Below, one piece after another: positions 45,378-55,810 of a stretch of DNA of 64,000 nt. This DNA comes from Mycobacterium sp. (GTDB taxonomy: Bacteria; Actinomycetota; Actinomycetes; Mycobacteriales; Mycobacteriaceae): positions 62,001-126,000 of the forward strand of contig JAGQTV010000044.1 of the NCBI GenBank assembly GCA_020438845.1, given 5' to 3'. Every line of letters starts with the position of its first letter. The first letter of the stretch is position 1. Under the pieces are notes generated by a model that saw only the letters and a program-made list of their open reading frames with translations, ran no database searches and was not told the DNA's origin. A program made the position numbers and the translations under genes.

Positions 45378-46763
45378 ATGGCGCTATCGGCCGTCCTGTC
45401 GGCTGTTCTGTCGGGGCTGGTCTTCACCGTCAGTTGGTGGTTGGGCCTGTACTTGGCCGCCCGCGACCCCCGAAAGCCGGTCTTGGCCTTGGTCGCCGTC
45501 GGATTGTGTGGGTTCGCTGCCGTCGTCGCCGTCGACGCGGTTCGGACCGTGAGCGGTGCGGACTGGTTGAGCAGCGTCGAGATCTATCTCGTCGCCGTCC
45601 CGGGGGTGGCCTGGTTCGGTGTGGTGCTGGAGCTTGCGCGACCGCCGGACTGCGATCGCAGCCGCGCCCGCGAGGCGGCTCTGACGGCAGTTGTGGCGGT
45701 GTTGATGCTGTGCGGAGCAGCGCTGGCCGGAAGCGTCGAGGGTCCCTTGCGGCCCGGGCATTGGGTGATGTTCGCGACCATCTCGGCCGCCACCCTGGCC
45801 GCGATGGTGGCCGCCCTACGCCGACCCGCCCAGCCTGCCCGGGTCGCAGGCATCCTCGTGGTTGCCACGCTGTTCTTCGTGCTGGGCAACGCGATCATCG
45901 TGATCCCGCTGGGGCTGCTGCCCAGCTGGTTGGCCATGGCGGCGACCAGCGTCGACTTGCTGCTGCTGGGGACCGCGGTGGTGTTATGGGACGCCTTCGA
46001 CGAGGGGCAGGTGCTGCGGGCTGCGATGCTGCGGTCGTTCCTCGGGACGATCGCGGTCGCAGCCCTGTTCGGCGGGCAGGTTCTCGCTGCGACCCTGCTG
46101 ATCGGGCCGAGTGGGCAGGCCAGGATTGTGCTTACCCTTCTGCTGTTCAGCAGCCTCGCCATCGCGATCGCCATCACGGTGCTGGCGGACCCACTGGCCG
46201 GTCTGCTCGACCGTCTCGCCTTCTCGCGGTCACCGAAACTGCTTGCCGACAGGGCGGCCCTGCGGACCACCGAGGCAGCGCTGCCGTTGCGCTCACCGAG
46301 CCCGCTGAGCGATCTCGACGATGAGACTTTCGCCCGGTTGACCCGCCGTGCCCTGAGCCACTACGGCGACCTGGCCAAACTGGTCGCCAGTCCACTGACT
46401 CAACTGCCCGAGATCGATGCCCGGCTGGCCGAGCGACGAGCGTCTGATCAGCCACTCGAACGGGCCGCCGAACTGCGGGCGATCCTTGCCGAGCGGATCG
46501 ACCGGCTCAAGCCACGTGACGGGGGAGAATTCGGCACCACCGAGCAGTGGCGCTACTACAACGCGCTCTACTTTCCCTATGTCGTCGGCGTCCGCGCTTA
46601 CGCGCAGAACGCCACGGCGGCGGGCCTGGATCCGGTCGCCCGGCAGGCGTGGCAGTGGTTGGTCACCGACGTCCCGCAGCGCTCCTTGCACAACTGGCAA
46701 AACGCCGCGGCCCGGCTGATCGCCGCTGATCTGCGCGCCCAGACGATTCCGGTGCGGCACTAA
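45378..46763 (+). CDS. Uncharacterised multi-spanning (7TM-type) protein with C-terminal soluble domain
   Basis: The 461 residues have about eight hydrophobic stretches in residues 1-260 (LSAVLSGLVFTVSWWLGLYLA, LALVAVGLCGFAAVVAV, IYLVAVPGVAWFGVVLELARP and so on). This resembles the 7TM sensor blocks of bacterial histidine kinases. From about residue 275 a soluble helical domain follows with conserved-looking FARLTRRALSHYGDLAKLVASPL, EQWRYYNALYFPYVVGVRAYAQNA and WLVTDVPQRSLHNWQNAAARLI. I see no kinase, cyclase or transporter motif. It starts 8 bp after the prenyl synthase, probably in the same operon. Family unknown to me. Confidence 0.75.
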   Translation: MALSAVLSAVLSGLVFTVSWWLGLYLAARDPRKPVLALVAVGLCGFAAVVAVDAVRTVSGADWLSSVEIYLVAVPGVAWFGVVLELARPPDCDRSRAREAALTAVVAVLMLCGAALAGSVEGPLRPGHWVMFATISAATLAAMVAALRRPAQPARVAGILVVATLFFVLGNAIIVIPLGLLPSWLAMAATSVDLLLLGTAVVLWDAFDEGQVLRAAMLRSFLGTIAVAALFGGQVLAATLLIGPSGQARIVLTLLLFSSLAIAIAITVLADPLAGLLDRLAFSRSPKLLADRAALRTTEAALPLRSPSPLSDLDDETFARLTRRALSHYGDLAKLVASPLTQLPEIDARLAERRASDQPLERAAELRAILAERIDRLKPRDGGEFGTTEQWRYYNALYFPYVVGVRAYAQNATAAGLDPVARQAWQWLVTDVPQRSLHNWQNAAARLIAADLRAQTIPVRH

Positions 46764-46772
46764 GCGCCCATC

Positions 46773-46809
46773 GGCAGTACTTGGCAGTGTCGGGCGTCGA
46801 TCTGGCAGT
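46773..46809. promoter_or_regulatory. Three helically phased GGCAGT repeats
   Basis: GGCAGT occurs at 46773-46778, 46783-46788 and 46804-46809, the last two extended to TGGCAGTG. Start-to-start distances are 10 and 21 bp, about one and two turns of the helix, so all three face the same side. They lie 50-90 bp upstream of the small membrane protein gene and look like an activator or repressor array. Confidence 0.45.
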
Positions 46810-46860
46810 GCCCTTTCCGCAGCATTGATGGTGTCAGAGCCAGTCGAAGGAAGGCACCGC

Positions 46861-47518
<658 letters not shown>

Positions 47519-47545
47519 CCGGGACGATGCTGGGGTTGCGCAGGC

Positions 47546-48478
47546 CTACAGCTTGCGCAGCCGCAGCCGGTTGATCGAATGGTCGGCGTCCTTGCGCAAG
47601 ACCAGAGTGGCTCGCGGTCGGGTGGGAAGGATGTTCTCGAGAAGATTGGGCAGGTTGATGGAATGCCAGATGTCCCGGGCAGCGTGCACCGCCTGGGCGT
47701 CGGTCAGGGTCGCGTAATGGTGGAAGTGCGACGCCGGGTCGGCGAACGCCCCAGCCCGCATTGCCAGGAAACGGTCGATGTACCACCGCTCGATGTCCTC
47801 GATGCGGGCGTCGACGTAGACCGAGAAGTCGAACAGGTCCGAGACCATCAGCCGGGGGCCGGTCTGCAGGACGTTGAGCCCTTCCAGGATCAGGATGTCC
47901 GGGTGGGTGACCACGTGTTCGTCGCCCGGAACGATGTCGTAGATCAGGTGCGAATAGACCGGGGCGCTTACCTGATCCGCGCCCGACTTGACCGCGGTGA
48001 CGAATCGCATCAGCGCGCGCCGGTCATAACTTTCCGGGAAGCCCTTGCGGTGCATGAGATTTCGTCGGGCAAGCTCATGGTTGGGGTAGAGGAAGCCATC
48101 CGTGGTTACCAGGTCCACCCGCGAGTGATCGTCCCAGCGCGACAGCAGGGCTTGCAGTACGCGGGCGGTGGTCGACTTCCCCACGGCCACGCTGCCGGCG
48201 ACGCCGATGATGAAGGGAACCGGACGATCCGGGTTCTGCCGCGGCTCGCCGAGGAACTCCGCTGTGGCGGCGAACAGGCCCTGACGGGCTGCGACCTGCA
48301 GGTGGATCAACCGAGCCAGTGGCAGGAAGACCTCCTCGACCTCGAGCAGGTCGATCTGCTCGCCGAGACCGCGCAGGCCGACTAGTTCGTCCTCGGTCAA
48401 TTTCAGCGGAGTCGACATTCGCAACCCACGCCACTCGTTACGGTCGAACTCGACATAGGGGCCGCTGAGCCGCGCCAT
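47546..48478 (-). CDS. coaA: Pantothenate kinase (type I)
   Basis: This 310-residue kinase phosphorylates pantothenate, the first committed step of coenzyme A synthesis. The P-loop is [30 protein letters not shown] and [17 protein letters not shown] are typical of prokaryotic type I enzymes, as are [11 protein letters not shown] and [22 protein letters not shown]. The C-terminal [24 protein letters not shown] closes the fold. It matches Rv1092c in position and length (312). It is convergent with atpE, with a 27-bp gap, and divergent from the DUF885 gene. Confidence 0.95.
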   Translation of the reverse strand: MARLSGPYVEFDRNEWRGLRMSTPLKLTEDELVGLRGLGEQIDLLEVEEVFLPLARLIHLQVAARQGLFAATAEFLGEPRQNPDRPVPFIIGVAGSVAVGKSTTARVLQALLSRWDDHSRVDLVTTDGFLYPNHELARRNLMHRKGFPESYDRRALMRFVTAVKSGADQVSAPVYSHLIYDIVPGDEHVVTHPDILILEGLNVLQTGPRLMVSDLFDFSVYVDARIEDIERWYIDRFLAMRAGAFADPASHFHHYATLTDAQAVHAARDIWHSINLPNLLENILPTRPRATLVLRKDADHSINRLRLRKL

Positions 48479-48522
48479 GCGACAAGTGTTGCAGTACCGC
48501 CCCGCGGCCGTAGCGTGGGGGA

Positions 48523-49782
48523 GTGGACTCCGCCCGCCTGATCCGTGAGTACCTGAAGCTCGGTCTGCGCTTCGACCGTATCGAGGAGGGCTACGTCGAC
48601 TCCTTCACCGGCGATCCGGCACTGCGGCGCGCGGTCGAAGACGAGCCGCCGCCCGAACCTGCCGAGCTCACCAGGCAGGCCGAACATCTGCTGGCTGCAT
48701 TGCCGTCGGTTCCGCGCAGCGCCGACCCGTTCTCGGGCTTCACCGAGCAGCGGGCCGAGTTCATCGCCGCGCATCTGCGGGCGCTGGCCTGCTCGGCACG
48801 CCGGTTCTCCGGAGCCGACGTCGGATTCGTCGAGGAGGTGCGAGACTACTTCGACGTCGAGATCGTCCGCGGGGAGGAGGACCGCTATCGCGCGGCGCAT
48901 GCCCGAATCGACGAGGTTCTGGGCGGCAGCGGGTCGCTGGTGGAACGGATGGAGGCCCATCGCCGCGCCGAGGAGTTGCCATCGGAGCGGCTCGAGGAGT
49001 GCATCGATGCGTTCTCCAGTGCGCTGCGTGACATCGTGCGCACCCGCTACCCATTACACGACGCGGAGACAATCGTTTACGAGATCGTCACCGACAAGCC
49101 GTGGTCCGGGTTCAACTACTATGAGGGCGACTATCAGTCCCGGGTGGCGGTCAATGCCGACTTGCGCCAGCAGATGGCGAACCTGCCACGGTTGGTGGCG
49201 CACGAGTCCTATCCGGGTCACCACACCGAGCACTGCCGCAAGGAGGCCGGGCTCGTCGCGGGTCTCGGCCACGCCGAACAGACGATCTTCTTGGTGAATA
49301 CGCCGCAGTGCCTGATGGCCGAGGGGCTGGCCGACCTGGCCCTGCATGCTGCGGTGGGGCCGGGCTGGGGCGAGTGGGCCGCGGAGATCTATGCCGACCT
49401 GGGCCTGCGTTTCGACGGGCATCGGGCCGAGGCGCTGTCGGAGGCATCCGCGGCACTGGCCGAAGTGCGCCAGGACGCTGCGCTGATGTTGCACGACGAG
49501 CACCGCGATGTCGACGAGGTGGTGGCGTTCCTGCGCCGCTGGCTGCTGGTCGACGACGCCCGGGCCCGGCAGATGCTGAAGTTCCTGTCTTCGCCGCTGT
49601 GGCGGGCCTACACCAGCACCTACGTCGAGGGATACCGGCTGCTACGCGGCTGGCTGGACGACCGGCCGGCCGGGGTGACGTTGACCGAGCAGTTCGGCCG
49701 GTTGCTCGATGAGCCGCTCATCCCGTCGTCGCTGCGAAAAAACGCCTGCGAAACGGCTATGCCGCGGATGTGGCCTACCTAG
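48523..49782 (+). CDS. DUF885-like metallopeptidase-type protein
   Basis: This 419-residue helical protein carries an HExxxxHH motif, [13 protein letters not shown], followed by a downstream Glu-rich helix ([13 protein letters not shown]). These features suggest a zinc hydrolase of the DUF885/M3-like group. The aromatic stretch [24 protein letters not shown] precedes the site. No signal peptide is present, so it is cytoplasmic. GTG 48523 leaves 44 bp to the divergent coaA. Substrate unknown. Confidence 0.8.
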   Translation: MDSARLIREYLKLGLRFDRIEEGYVDSFTGDPALRRAVEDEPPPEPAELTRQAEHLLAALPSVPRSADPFSGFTEQRAEFIAAHLRALACSARRFSGADVGFVEEVRDYFDVEIVRGEEDRYRAAHARIDEVLGGSGSLVERMEAHRRAEELPSERLEECIDAFSSALRDIVRTRYPLHDAETIVYEIVTDKPWSGFNYYEGDYQSRVAVNADLRQQMANLPRLVAHESYPGHHTEHCRKEAGLVAGLGHAEQTIFLVNTPQCLMAEGLADLALHAAVGPGWGEWAAEIYADLGLRFDGHRAEALSEASAALAEVRQDAALMLHDEHRDVDEVVAFLRRWLLVDDARARQMLKFLSSPLWRAYTSTYVEGYRLLRGWLDDRPAGVTLTEQFGRLLDEPLIPSSLRKNACETAMPRMWPT

Positions 49783-49840
49783 AATCGCCACCATCATTTG
49801 GGCCACCGTCATGGGTGGTGAGCGACGGATCGGGGGAGCC

Positions 49841-52800
49841 ATGTCAACGTCGCGGAAGGCGACTCATCTCGGCGCGACAGCGACGATTTTCGCCATTGCC
49901 ATGCTGGGGCCCACGGTCGGAGCCGCCCACGCCGACACCGGCACCGCGGATCAGTCCGTGGAAGCCGCATCCCAGCGATCAGCCCGACCGAGTCGGCTGG
50001 CTCAGGCCGGATTTCCGGGGCCTGGATCGAGACGCGGCGCCCTCCCCGCCAATCGTGAATCCCAACCGCGGTCCGGCGGGCATCCGGTGTCGGCCTCCCC
50101 GGCTGCGGCGGCTCCGCGGCAGTCCCGGGCGGTGCTGGGCGTTGCCCCCCGCTCCGCTGCCGCTGTCCGCGGGAATTTCCTGGCGGTGACCCCGGGGCCG
50201 GCAGTCCCCGCCGTGTTCAGTCGACGGGGCGTGGCCGACGCCGTCGACGTTGCGCCGGCGGCGGCGGTGCGGGCATGTGCAGGCTGTGCGGCGGCTACGT
50301 CGGGCAGTCCCCGTCAATCGATGGGCGCAGCGTTCCAGCGGATGCTGACCGACGCGGCGAACCGGCTGTCGACTCTGCCCGCCAATCCGCTGACGGACCT
50401 ACTCGAAGGAGCGGTGTGGCTGACCCGCCGCACTTTGTTCCCGGCCAGTGTCGGGGTGATTACCACGCCCATCGAGGTGCCGCTGTATTTCACCTCAGTC
50501 GGGAGCGACCAGAAGCTGGGCATCTACGTCGCCCTCGGAAGTAGTTCGACGCCGCAGCTTTTCGAGTTCGACACCGGTGGTCCGGGTTTCTTCGCCGCCT
50601 ACGCCTCGGCGGATCCCGCCTTCTCGCCCTGGTGGGGTAGCAACGTCCCCACCACCGGGGCGCCGGTGCAGGAGACGTTCGACAGCGGCCTGCACTACAC
50701 GGGAAACGCAGTGGCCACGACGGTGTCGCTGTTCTCGTCGCCTGGCAGCGCCAACCCCCTGGTCTCGACGGCCAGCGTCACGGTCGGCCAGATGGACACC
50801 ATCATCAACACCAAGCAGGACGAGACGTATTGGACCCCGCAGGGCAGCACCACCCCGCCGATTGACGGAGCCTTCTACGGCGACTTCGGGGCTTCGCCGA
50901 TGTACGCCGCCAACGGCATCAGCGATCTGCTGACCCAACTGACCTTCGCCCGCGGCGTGCTGCCCGGTTACCGGATCCACGTCGATCCGGCCACGCAGCA
51001 GGCTTGGGTGCAGATCGGACTCACCGCCGCCGACACCGCCGACTCCGCCGGGATGTACTTCCCGATGGTTCCCGATTCAGCCGCGCCAACCTCGGCGACC
51101 GAGCCTTACAGCGGAACCCGCTTCTACAGCGAGCAACTGTTCAACGCGACGGTCAACATCGCCAAGCAGGACACCACCGTCATCTCGGACGCCAACGTCG
51201 GCATCACGCCCGACACCGGGGCACACACCACTCTGCACAACACCGACCAGAGTCCCCCGCCGAGCCCCACCGATTACGCCGGCCTCATGGACGGCGCCAA
51301 GAAGCTGCAGACCGACCTGGCCTTCTCGCTGTCGGGCACCACCATCGACGGATCTCCAGCGTCGTTCTTCGATTTCACCACCACTGACACGAACGACGAC
51401 GGCAAAGTCTCGGTGCAGAACGGGAATACCGATGCCGCCGGACCCGGCTACTACCTCAACACCGGCATCTATCTGTTCTTCAGGTACGACGTCGTCTACT
51501 TCCTGGGGAACTCCCAGGGTGGCGGCGTGATCGGCCTCATCGAATCGGCATCCTCGGTGACCGCCGCATCGACGGCAGCCAAGGGCTGGCACCCCGGAAG
51601 CATCATCGGGTTGTTCGTTTCCAACGGCACCGCCGATCATCCCGACGCCGGCCTGCTTGTCGGCAACGGGTTCAGCTACAACGCGCAGACCTGCGGCGGG
51701 TTCGATCCGTGCGCCGGCGGCCGAGCCGGGTTGCTGGTCGGCAGCGGCGGGAACGGCTACGGCAGTGGCGACGGCGGCAACGCCGGGTTGTTCTGGGGGA
51801 GTGCCGGCCACGGCGGTAACGCGGCGTCGACGTGCACGGCCGGTTGCGCGGGCGGTGACGGGGGCAACGCCGGTCTCTTCGGCGACGGCGGAAACGGGGG
51901 GGTCGGCGCCAACGGCGAAGGCGGCGGCAACGGTGGCCGGGGCGGACTTCTCGGCGGCAACGGGGGCGACGGCGGTGCGGGTGGCGCGGGTGTGGCAACC
52001 GTGGCCGATGGTCAGGGCGGTCAGGGCGGTCAGGGTGGCGACGCCTCACCACTGGCCCTACGCGGGTCCGGCGGCAAGGGCGGGGCCGGTGGGGTCGGTG
52101 CCGTGGGCGTGGCCGGGTCCGCCGGTACGGACCCCGGCGACGACGGGGGGATCGGCGGCGTCGGCGCCCGAGGCGGCCACGGCGGGGCGGGCGGTAGCGG
52201 CAGTCGGCTGTTCGGTAGGGGCGGCGACGGAGGCGCCGGCGGCGCCGGCGGGACGGGGGGTACTGGCGGCAACGGCGAGGACGGGAACCACTCCGAGACG
52301 GCTGGCGGCGTCGGGGACGTCGGCGGCGCCGGCGGGACAGGTGGACTCGGCGGGGTGGGCGGTACCGGCGGGAACGCCGGCGTGGGTCACGTGCTGCTGT
52401 TCGTGGGAAATCCGGGGCTGGCCGGCGAAGGTGGACGGGGCGGTACCGGCGGAGATGCTGGCAGCGGCGGTTCCGGCGGTCGCGGCGGTGACGGGCATGC
52501 CGACACGCGCGACGGCGGTACAGGAGGTGCGGGCGGCAACGGCGGAACCGGTGGGCTGGGCGGAGTCGGTGGGGTTCCTGGTTCGGGCCGTGACCCGATC
52601 CCCGGTAACGGCGGAAACGGCGGCGGCGGTGGTGGAGCAGGCACAGGCGGGACCGGCGGCGCCGGGGTGGTCGGGGACAACACCAGCCCGGACGGCGGGA
52701 ACGGCGGAGACGGCGGCGATCCCGGTGCTCCGGGCGCCGGCGGTGCCGGTGGCGCGCAAGGCGCTGGATGCGGCTGCGCCCGGGACGGTGCGGCCGGTGC

Positions 52801-53290
52801 GCTCGGGGCTGCGGCGACCTCTGGCGGCGACGGCGGGGCGGGCGGCGCCGGGATCTCCGGTGGGAGTGGCGGTAACGGCGGCGACGGCGGCTCGGTGGGC
52901 GACGGCGGTGCCGGAGGTGCCGGTGGGGCGGGCACCAATGGAGATCTGCAGACCCCCGCGGGGAAGGGCGGGGCCGGCGGAGCCGGTGGCAGTGGCGGCG
53001 CGGATGTCGGTAAGGGCGGAGCCGGTGGCAGTGGCGGGGCCGGCGGGATCGGCAGTGCCAAGGGAGGCAATGGAGGGCGTGGTGGCAAGGGAGGCAGTGC
53101 GCTTGCACTCCTCGGAACCGGCGGTCGCGGCGGGGGCGGCGGCGACGGCCTCTTCACCGACGCCGATGGCGGCGACGGCGGGGATGGCGGGAACGGCGGC
53201 TCATTGGGAAGCGGCGGTGCCGGTGGCAAGGGCGGCGCGGCCGGCCAGGGCGGTACGGCGGGGAAGGACGGGACACCCGGCTCGCCATAG
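49841..53290 (+). CDS. Secreted aspartic-protease-like protein with C-terminal PGRS repeat domain, no PE domain
   Basis: The protein has about 1149 residues. Residues 1-31 form a Sec signal peptide ([18 protein letters not shown]). After a Ser/Pro/Ala-rich linker, a domain of about residues 195-590 shows two DTG motifs, Asp244 in [11 protein letters not shown] and Asp458 in [13 protein letters not shown]. This matches the pepsin-like domain of PE_PGRS35/PecA-type proteins. From about residue 600 to the end runs a PGRS-type Gly-rich repeat region that starts [16 protein letters not shown]. No PE (Pro-Glu) domain is present, so export would use Sec rather than ESX-5. TAGAAT at 49780-49785 is a -10 candidate. 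ATG 49811 is an alternative start. Confidence 0.85.
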   Translation: MSTSRKATHLGATATIFAIAMLGPTVGAAHADTGTADQSVEAASQRSARPSRLAQAGFPGPGSRRGALPANRESQPRSGGHPVSASPAAAAPRQSRAVLGVAPRSAAAVRGNFLAVTPGPAVPAVFSRRGVADAVDVAPAAAVRACAGCAAATSGSPRQSMGAAFQRMLTDAANRLSTLPANPLTDLLEGAVWLTRRTLFPASVGVITTPIEVPLYFTSVGSDQKLGIYVALGSSSTPQLFEFDTGGPGFFAAYASADPAFSPWWGSNVPTTGAPVQETFDSGLHYTGNAVATTVSLFSSPGSANPLVSTASVTVGQMDTIINTKQDETYWTPQGSTTPPIDGAFYGDFGASPMYAANGISDLLTQLTFARGVLPGYRIHVDPATQQAWVQIGLTAADTADSAGMYFPMVPDSAAPTSATEPYSGTRFYSEQLFNATVNIAKQDTTVISDANVGITPDTGAHTTLHNTDQSPPPSPTDYAGLMDGAKKLQTDLAFSLSGTTIDGSPASFFDFTTTDTNDDGKVSVQNGNTDAAGPGYYLNTGIYLFFRYDVVYFLGNSQGGGVIGLIESASSVTAASTAAKGWHPGSIIGLFVSNGTADHPDAGLLVGNGFSYNAQTCGGFDPCAGGRAGLLVGSGGNGYGSGDGGNAGLFWGSAGHGGNAASTCTAGCAGGDGGNAGLFGDGGNGGVGANGEGGGNGGRGGLLGGNGGDGGAGGAGVATVADGQGGQGGQGGDASPLALRGSGGKGGAGGVGAVGVAGSAGTDPGDDGGIGGVGARGGHGGAGGSGSRLFGRGGDGGAGGAGGTGGTGGNGEDGNHSETAGGVGDVGGAGGTGGLGGVGGTGGNAGVGHVLLFVGNPGLAGEGGRGGTGGDAGSGGSGGRGGDGHADTRDGGTGGAGGNGGTGGLGGVGGVPGSGRDPIPGNGGNGGGGGGAGTGGTGGAGVVGDNTSPDGGNGGDGGDPGAPGAGGAGGAQGAGCGCARDGAAGALGAAATSGGDGGAGGAGISGGSGGNGGDGGSVGDGGAGGAGGAGTNGDLQTPAGKGGAGGAGGSGGADVGKGGAGGSGGAGGIGSAKGGNGGRGGKGGSALALLGTGGRGGGGGDGLFTDADGGDGGDGGNGGSLGSGGAGGKGGAAGQGGTAGKDGTPGSP
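51640..53288 (+). repeat. PGRS-type GGX repeat region
   Basis: About 1.6 kb encodes tandem Gly-Gly-X units ([24 protein letters not shown], with scattered ARG/ADG variants). The opening GLLVGNG and [13 protein letters not shown] units match the PGRS/GLxG pattern. The DNA is extremely GC-rich (GGCGGC/GGCAAC motifs), which explains long open frames on the opposite strand. It can vary by slippage and is prone to assembly error. Confidence 0.9.
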
Positions 53291-53320
53291 CTTGCGCCGA
53301 TGCCGACTAGGCTCTGCGGC

Positions 53321-54751
53321 ATGTCGACTGACGCCATCACGTCCACTGCCAGCGAGGCCTATCAGGCGGCGCTGAAGGTCATTGAATCCGTCGAACCGCG
53401 GATCGCGGCGGCTACCCGCAAGGAACTCACCGACCAGCGTGGTTCGCTCAAGCTCATCGCCAGCGAGAACTATGCCTCGCCCGCGGTCCTGCTGACCATG
53501 GGCACCTGGCTCTCGGACAAGTACGCCGAGGGCACCGTCGGGCACCGCTTCTACGCGGGCTGCCAGAACGTCGACGACGTCGAAACGATCGCCGCCGAGC
53601 ATGCCCGCGAGCTGTTCGGCGCTCCGTACGCCTACGTCCAGCCGCATTCCGGCATCGACGCCAATCTGGTCGCCTTCTGGGCGATCTTGGCCACCCGGAT
53701 CGAAGCGCCGGCGCTGGCCGAGACGGGTGTGCGGAATGTCAACGATCTGTCCGAAGCCGAGTGGGAACGGTTGCGGGCCAAGCTCGGCAGCCAGCGCCTG
53801 ATGGGCATGTCGCTGGATGCCGGCGGCCATCTGACCCACGGCTTCCGGCCGAACATCTCCGGGAAGATGTTCCATCAGCACAGCTACGGCACCGATCCGA
53901 AGACCGGACTGCTCGACTACGACGCACTGGCCGCCGCCGCTCGCGAGTTCAAACCACTGGTGTTGGTGGCCGGCTACTCGGCTTATCCGCGCCGGGTGAA
54001 CTTCGCCACCATGCGTGAGATCGCCGACGAGGTGGGCGCCACCCTGATGGTCGACATGGCCCACTTCGCCGGACTGGTCGCCGGCAAGGTGTTCACCGGT
54101 GACGAGGACCCGGTGCCGCATGCGCACGTCGTCACAACCACAACCCACAAGTCGCTCCGTGGGCCCCGCGGCGGCATGGTGCTGGCCACCAAGGAGTACT
54201 CCGACGCCGTCGACAAGGGCTGCCCGATGGTGCTCGGTGGCCCGCTGTCGCATGTCATGGCCGCCAAGGCCGTGGCTTTCGCCGAGGCGCGCCAGCCCTC
54301 CTTCCAGGCCTATGCCCAGCAGGTGGCCGACAACGCCCAGGCGTTCGCCGAGGGCCTGATGCGTCGCGGAGCCAATCTGGTCACCGGTGGCACCGACAAC
54401 CACCTCGTTCTGCTCGACGTGCAGAGTTTCGGGCTGACCGGGCGGCAGGCGGAGTCGGCGCTGCTGGACTCCGGCATCGTGACCAACCGCAACTCCATCC
54501 CGGCCGATCCCAATGGCGCCTGGTACACCAGCGGCATCCGGTTCGGTACCCCGGCGCTGACCACCCGCGGATTCGGGCCCAGTGAGTTCGACCGCGTCGC
54601 CGAACTGGTTGTCGAGGTGTTGTCCAACACGAAACCCGAGGGCACCTCCAAGGCCAAATACACGCTGGTGGATTCGACCTCGGACTGGGCCCGCGCCGCG
54701 GCAGCCGAACTCCTCGACGCCAACCCGCTGTATCCGGGTCTCACGCTCTGA
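53321..54751 (+). CDS. glyA: Serine hydroxymethyltransferase, long form
   Basis: This 476-residue PLP enzyme interconverts serine and glycine with tetrahydrofolate. Motifs are [57 protein letters not shown], the PLP Lys in [16 protein letters not shown], and the C-terminal [16 protein letters not shown]. It is about 50 residues longer than the usual 425-residue GlyA, mainly through an insert after the PHSG motif ([35 protein letters not shown]). This resembles the long SHMT form of Chlamydia and some actinobacteria. TAGGCT lies 7 nt before the ATG, so it is probably leaderless. It occupies the glyA1 position. Confidence 0.93.
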   Translation: MSTDAITSTASEAYQAALKVIESVEPRIAAATRKELTDQRGSLKLIASENYASPAVLLTMGTWLSDKYAEGTVGHRFYAGCQNVDDVETIAAEHARELFGAPYAYVQPHSGIDANLVAFWAILATRIEAPALAETGVRNVNDLSEAEWERLRAKLGSQRLMGMSLDAGGHLTHGFRPNISGKMFHQHSYGTDPKTGLLDYDALAAAAREFKPLVLVAGYSAYPRRVNFATMREIADEVGATLMVDMAHFAGLVAGKVFTGDEDPVPHAHVVTTTTHKSLRGPRGGMVLATKEYSDAVDKGCPMVLGGPLSHVMAAKAVAFAEARQPSFQAYAQQVADNAQAFAEGLMRRGANLVTGGTDNHLVLLDVQSFGLTGRQAESALLDSGIVTNRNSIPADPNGAWYTSGIRFGTPALTTRGFGPSEFDRVAELVVEVLSNTKPEGTSKAKYTLVDSTSDWARAAAAELLDANPLYPGLTL

Positions 54752-54773
54752 GCCCAGGGCTCGGGCGCGAAAC

Positions 54774-54794
54774 GCCGGGCGCGAAACGCCCGGC
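54774..54794 (+). terminator. Hairpin after glyA
   Basis: GCCGGGCG-CGAAA-CGCCCGGC forms an 8-bp stem with a 5-nt loop. It starts 22 bp after the glyA stop and is preceded by a partial copy of the same repeat. No T-run follows. Confidence 0.75.
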
Positions 54795-54838
54795 GCAGCG
54801 ATTTCTCGACAACCGTTAACGTCAGTTACAGTTACCGT

Positions 54839-55669
54839 ATGGCACAGAAACCTGCCCCGAATTCACTGACCCTCGAGCTGGAGCCGGTTATCGGCGACAA
54901 TCTGGCTGTCTACCTGGAACATGCCGACGAGTGGTACGCCCACGACTACGTCCCCTTTGACCAGGGCGAGAACTTCGCCTTCCTCGGCGGCCGGGACTGG
55001 GAGCCCTCGCAGGCCACCCTGCCACAGGAGGTCGTGGACGCCCTCGAGGTCATGCTGATCACCAAGGACAATCTCGCCGGTTATCACCGCGAGTTGGTGG
55101 AGCACTTCATCCTCGAGGACAAGTGGGGCCGGTGGTTGGGCCGGTGGACCGCCGAGGAGAACCTGCACGCGATCGCACTGCGCGAGTACCTCGTGGTCAC
55201 CCGGAACTTCGATCCGGCCGCCGACGAGAAGACCCGCATCAACCATGTGATGCGCGGCTACCGGGCCGACAAGTACACCCAGATCGAGACCCTGGTCTTC
55301 ATGGCCCTCTACGAGCGCGCCCACGCCGTCTACCTGCGCAACCTCGAGGCCAAGATCGACGAGCCGGTGCTCAAGAAGCTTGTCGGCCGGATCGCCGCCG
55401 ACGAGGAGCGTCACGAGGAGTTCTTCGGCAAGCTCGTCGCGCACTGCCTTGAGCGTCACCGTGACCAGACCCTCGGAGCCATCGCCCGCCGGGCCTTCGG
55501 CTTCGGTGTGGTCGGAGCCGACATCATCGAATACCGCGAGAACAAGTTGCGCAACGTGGCCGAGGCCGGGATCTTCGACCAGGCTGCCGCCGACAAGGTG
55601 GTCTCCGACCGCATCGTCGCCTGGGGTCTGGGCGAGGAGCCGTTGCTCAAAAAATACGTCGGCGCTTGA
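54839..55669 (+). CDS. desA2: Acyl-ACP desaturase DesA2
   Basis: This 276-residue soluble di-iron protein is related to plant stearoyl-ACP desaturase. The iron-ligand motifs are TAEENLHAIALREYL (first Glu-x-x-His) and AADEERHEEFFGKL (second Glu-x-x-His). The helix preceding each is conserved. It introduces a double bond into an acyl chain for mycolic or unsaturated fatty acid synthesis; DesA2 (Rv1094) has the same length. TACAGT at 54827-54832, 6 nt before the ATG, suggests a leaderless mRNA, and three GTTA repeats (54815-54834) precede it. Confidence 0.94.
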   Translation: MAQKPAPNSLTLELEPVIGDNLAVYLEHADEWYAHDYVPFDQGENFAFLGGRDWEPSQATLPQEVVDALEVMLITKDNLAGYHRELVEHFILEDKWGRWLGRWTAEENLHAIALREYLVVTRNFDPAADEKTRINHVMRGYRADKYTQIETLVFMALYERAHAVYLRNLEAKIDEPVLKKLVGRIAADEERHEEFFGKLVAHCLERHRDQTLGAIARRAFGFGVVGADIIEYRENKLRNVAEAGIFDQAAADKVVSDRIVAWGLGEEPLLKKYVGA

Positions 55670-55767
55670 TGGTTCGGGCGCACGGTAATCAGCGGACAGC
55701 TGATTCCGGCGCGCCGCGCTACCGGGTGGCAGCCGCGGGGAGTAGCGTCGGCTCTGATGGCCAGTGA
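55669..55767 (+). CDS. Possible 32-codon small ORF upstream of phoH2
   Basis: An ATG at 55669 overlaps the desA2 stop (TGATG) and opens a 32-codon frame ending at 55767, 43 bp before phoH2. Its peptide is basic in the first part (VRAHGNQRTAD) and Gly/Ser-rich at the end. A second tiny frame (55764-55814, 16 codons) overlaps the phoH2 GTG by 4 bp. A short antitoxin gene, phoAT, is described upstream of phoH2 in mycobacteria; whether either ORF is its equivalent is uncertain. Confidence 0.35.
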   Translation: MVRAHGNQRTADSGAPRYRVAAAGSSVGSDGQ

Positions 55768-55810
55768 GCCTTCAGGTTCCGAGACGGCCAGCTAGCCTGA
55801 GGGAGCGCCT

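Noticed and set aside
51672-53108. Long Pro/Arg-rich open frames on the minus strand opposite the PGRS region (and a 572-codon plus-strand frame)
   Set aside because: They are shadows of the GGX-coding repeat: GC-rich triplets leave other frames open. Their composition is unnatural and no start signals are present.
51640-53288. Repetitive DNA considered as CRISPR or satellite
   Set aside because: Units are degenerate GGX codons in frame within one ORF, without constant-length spacers.
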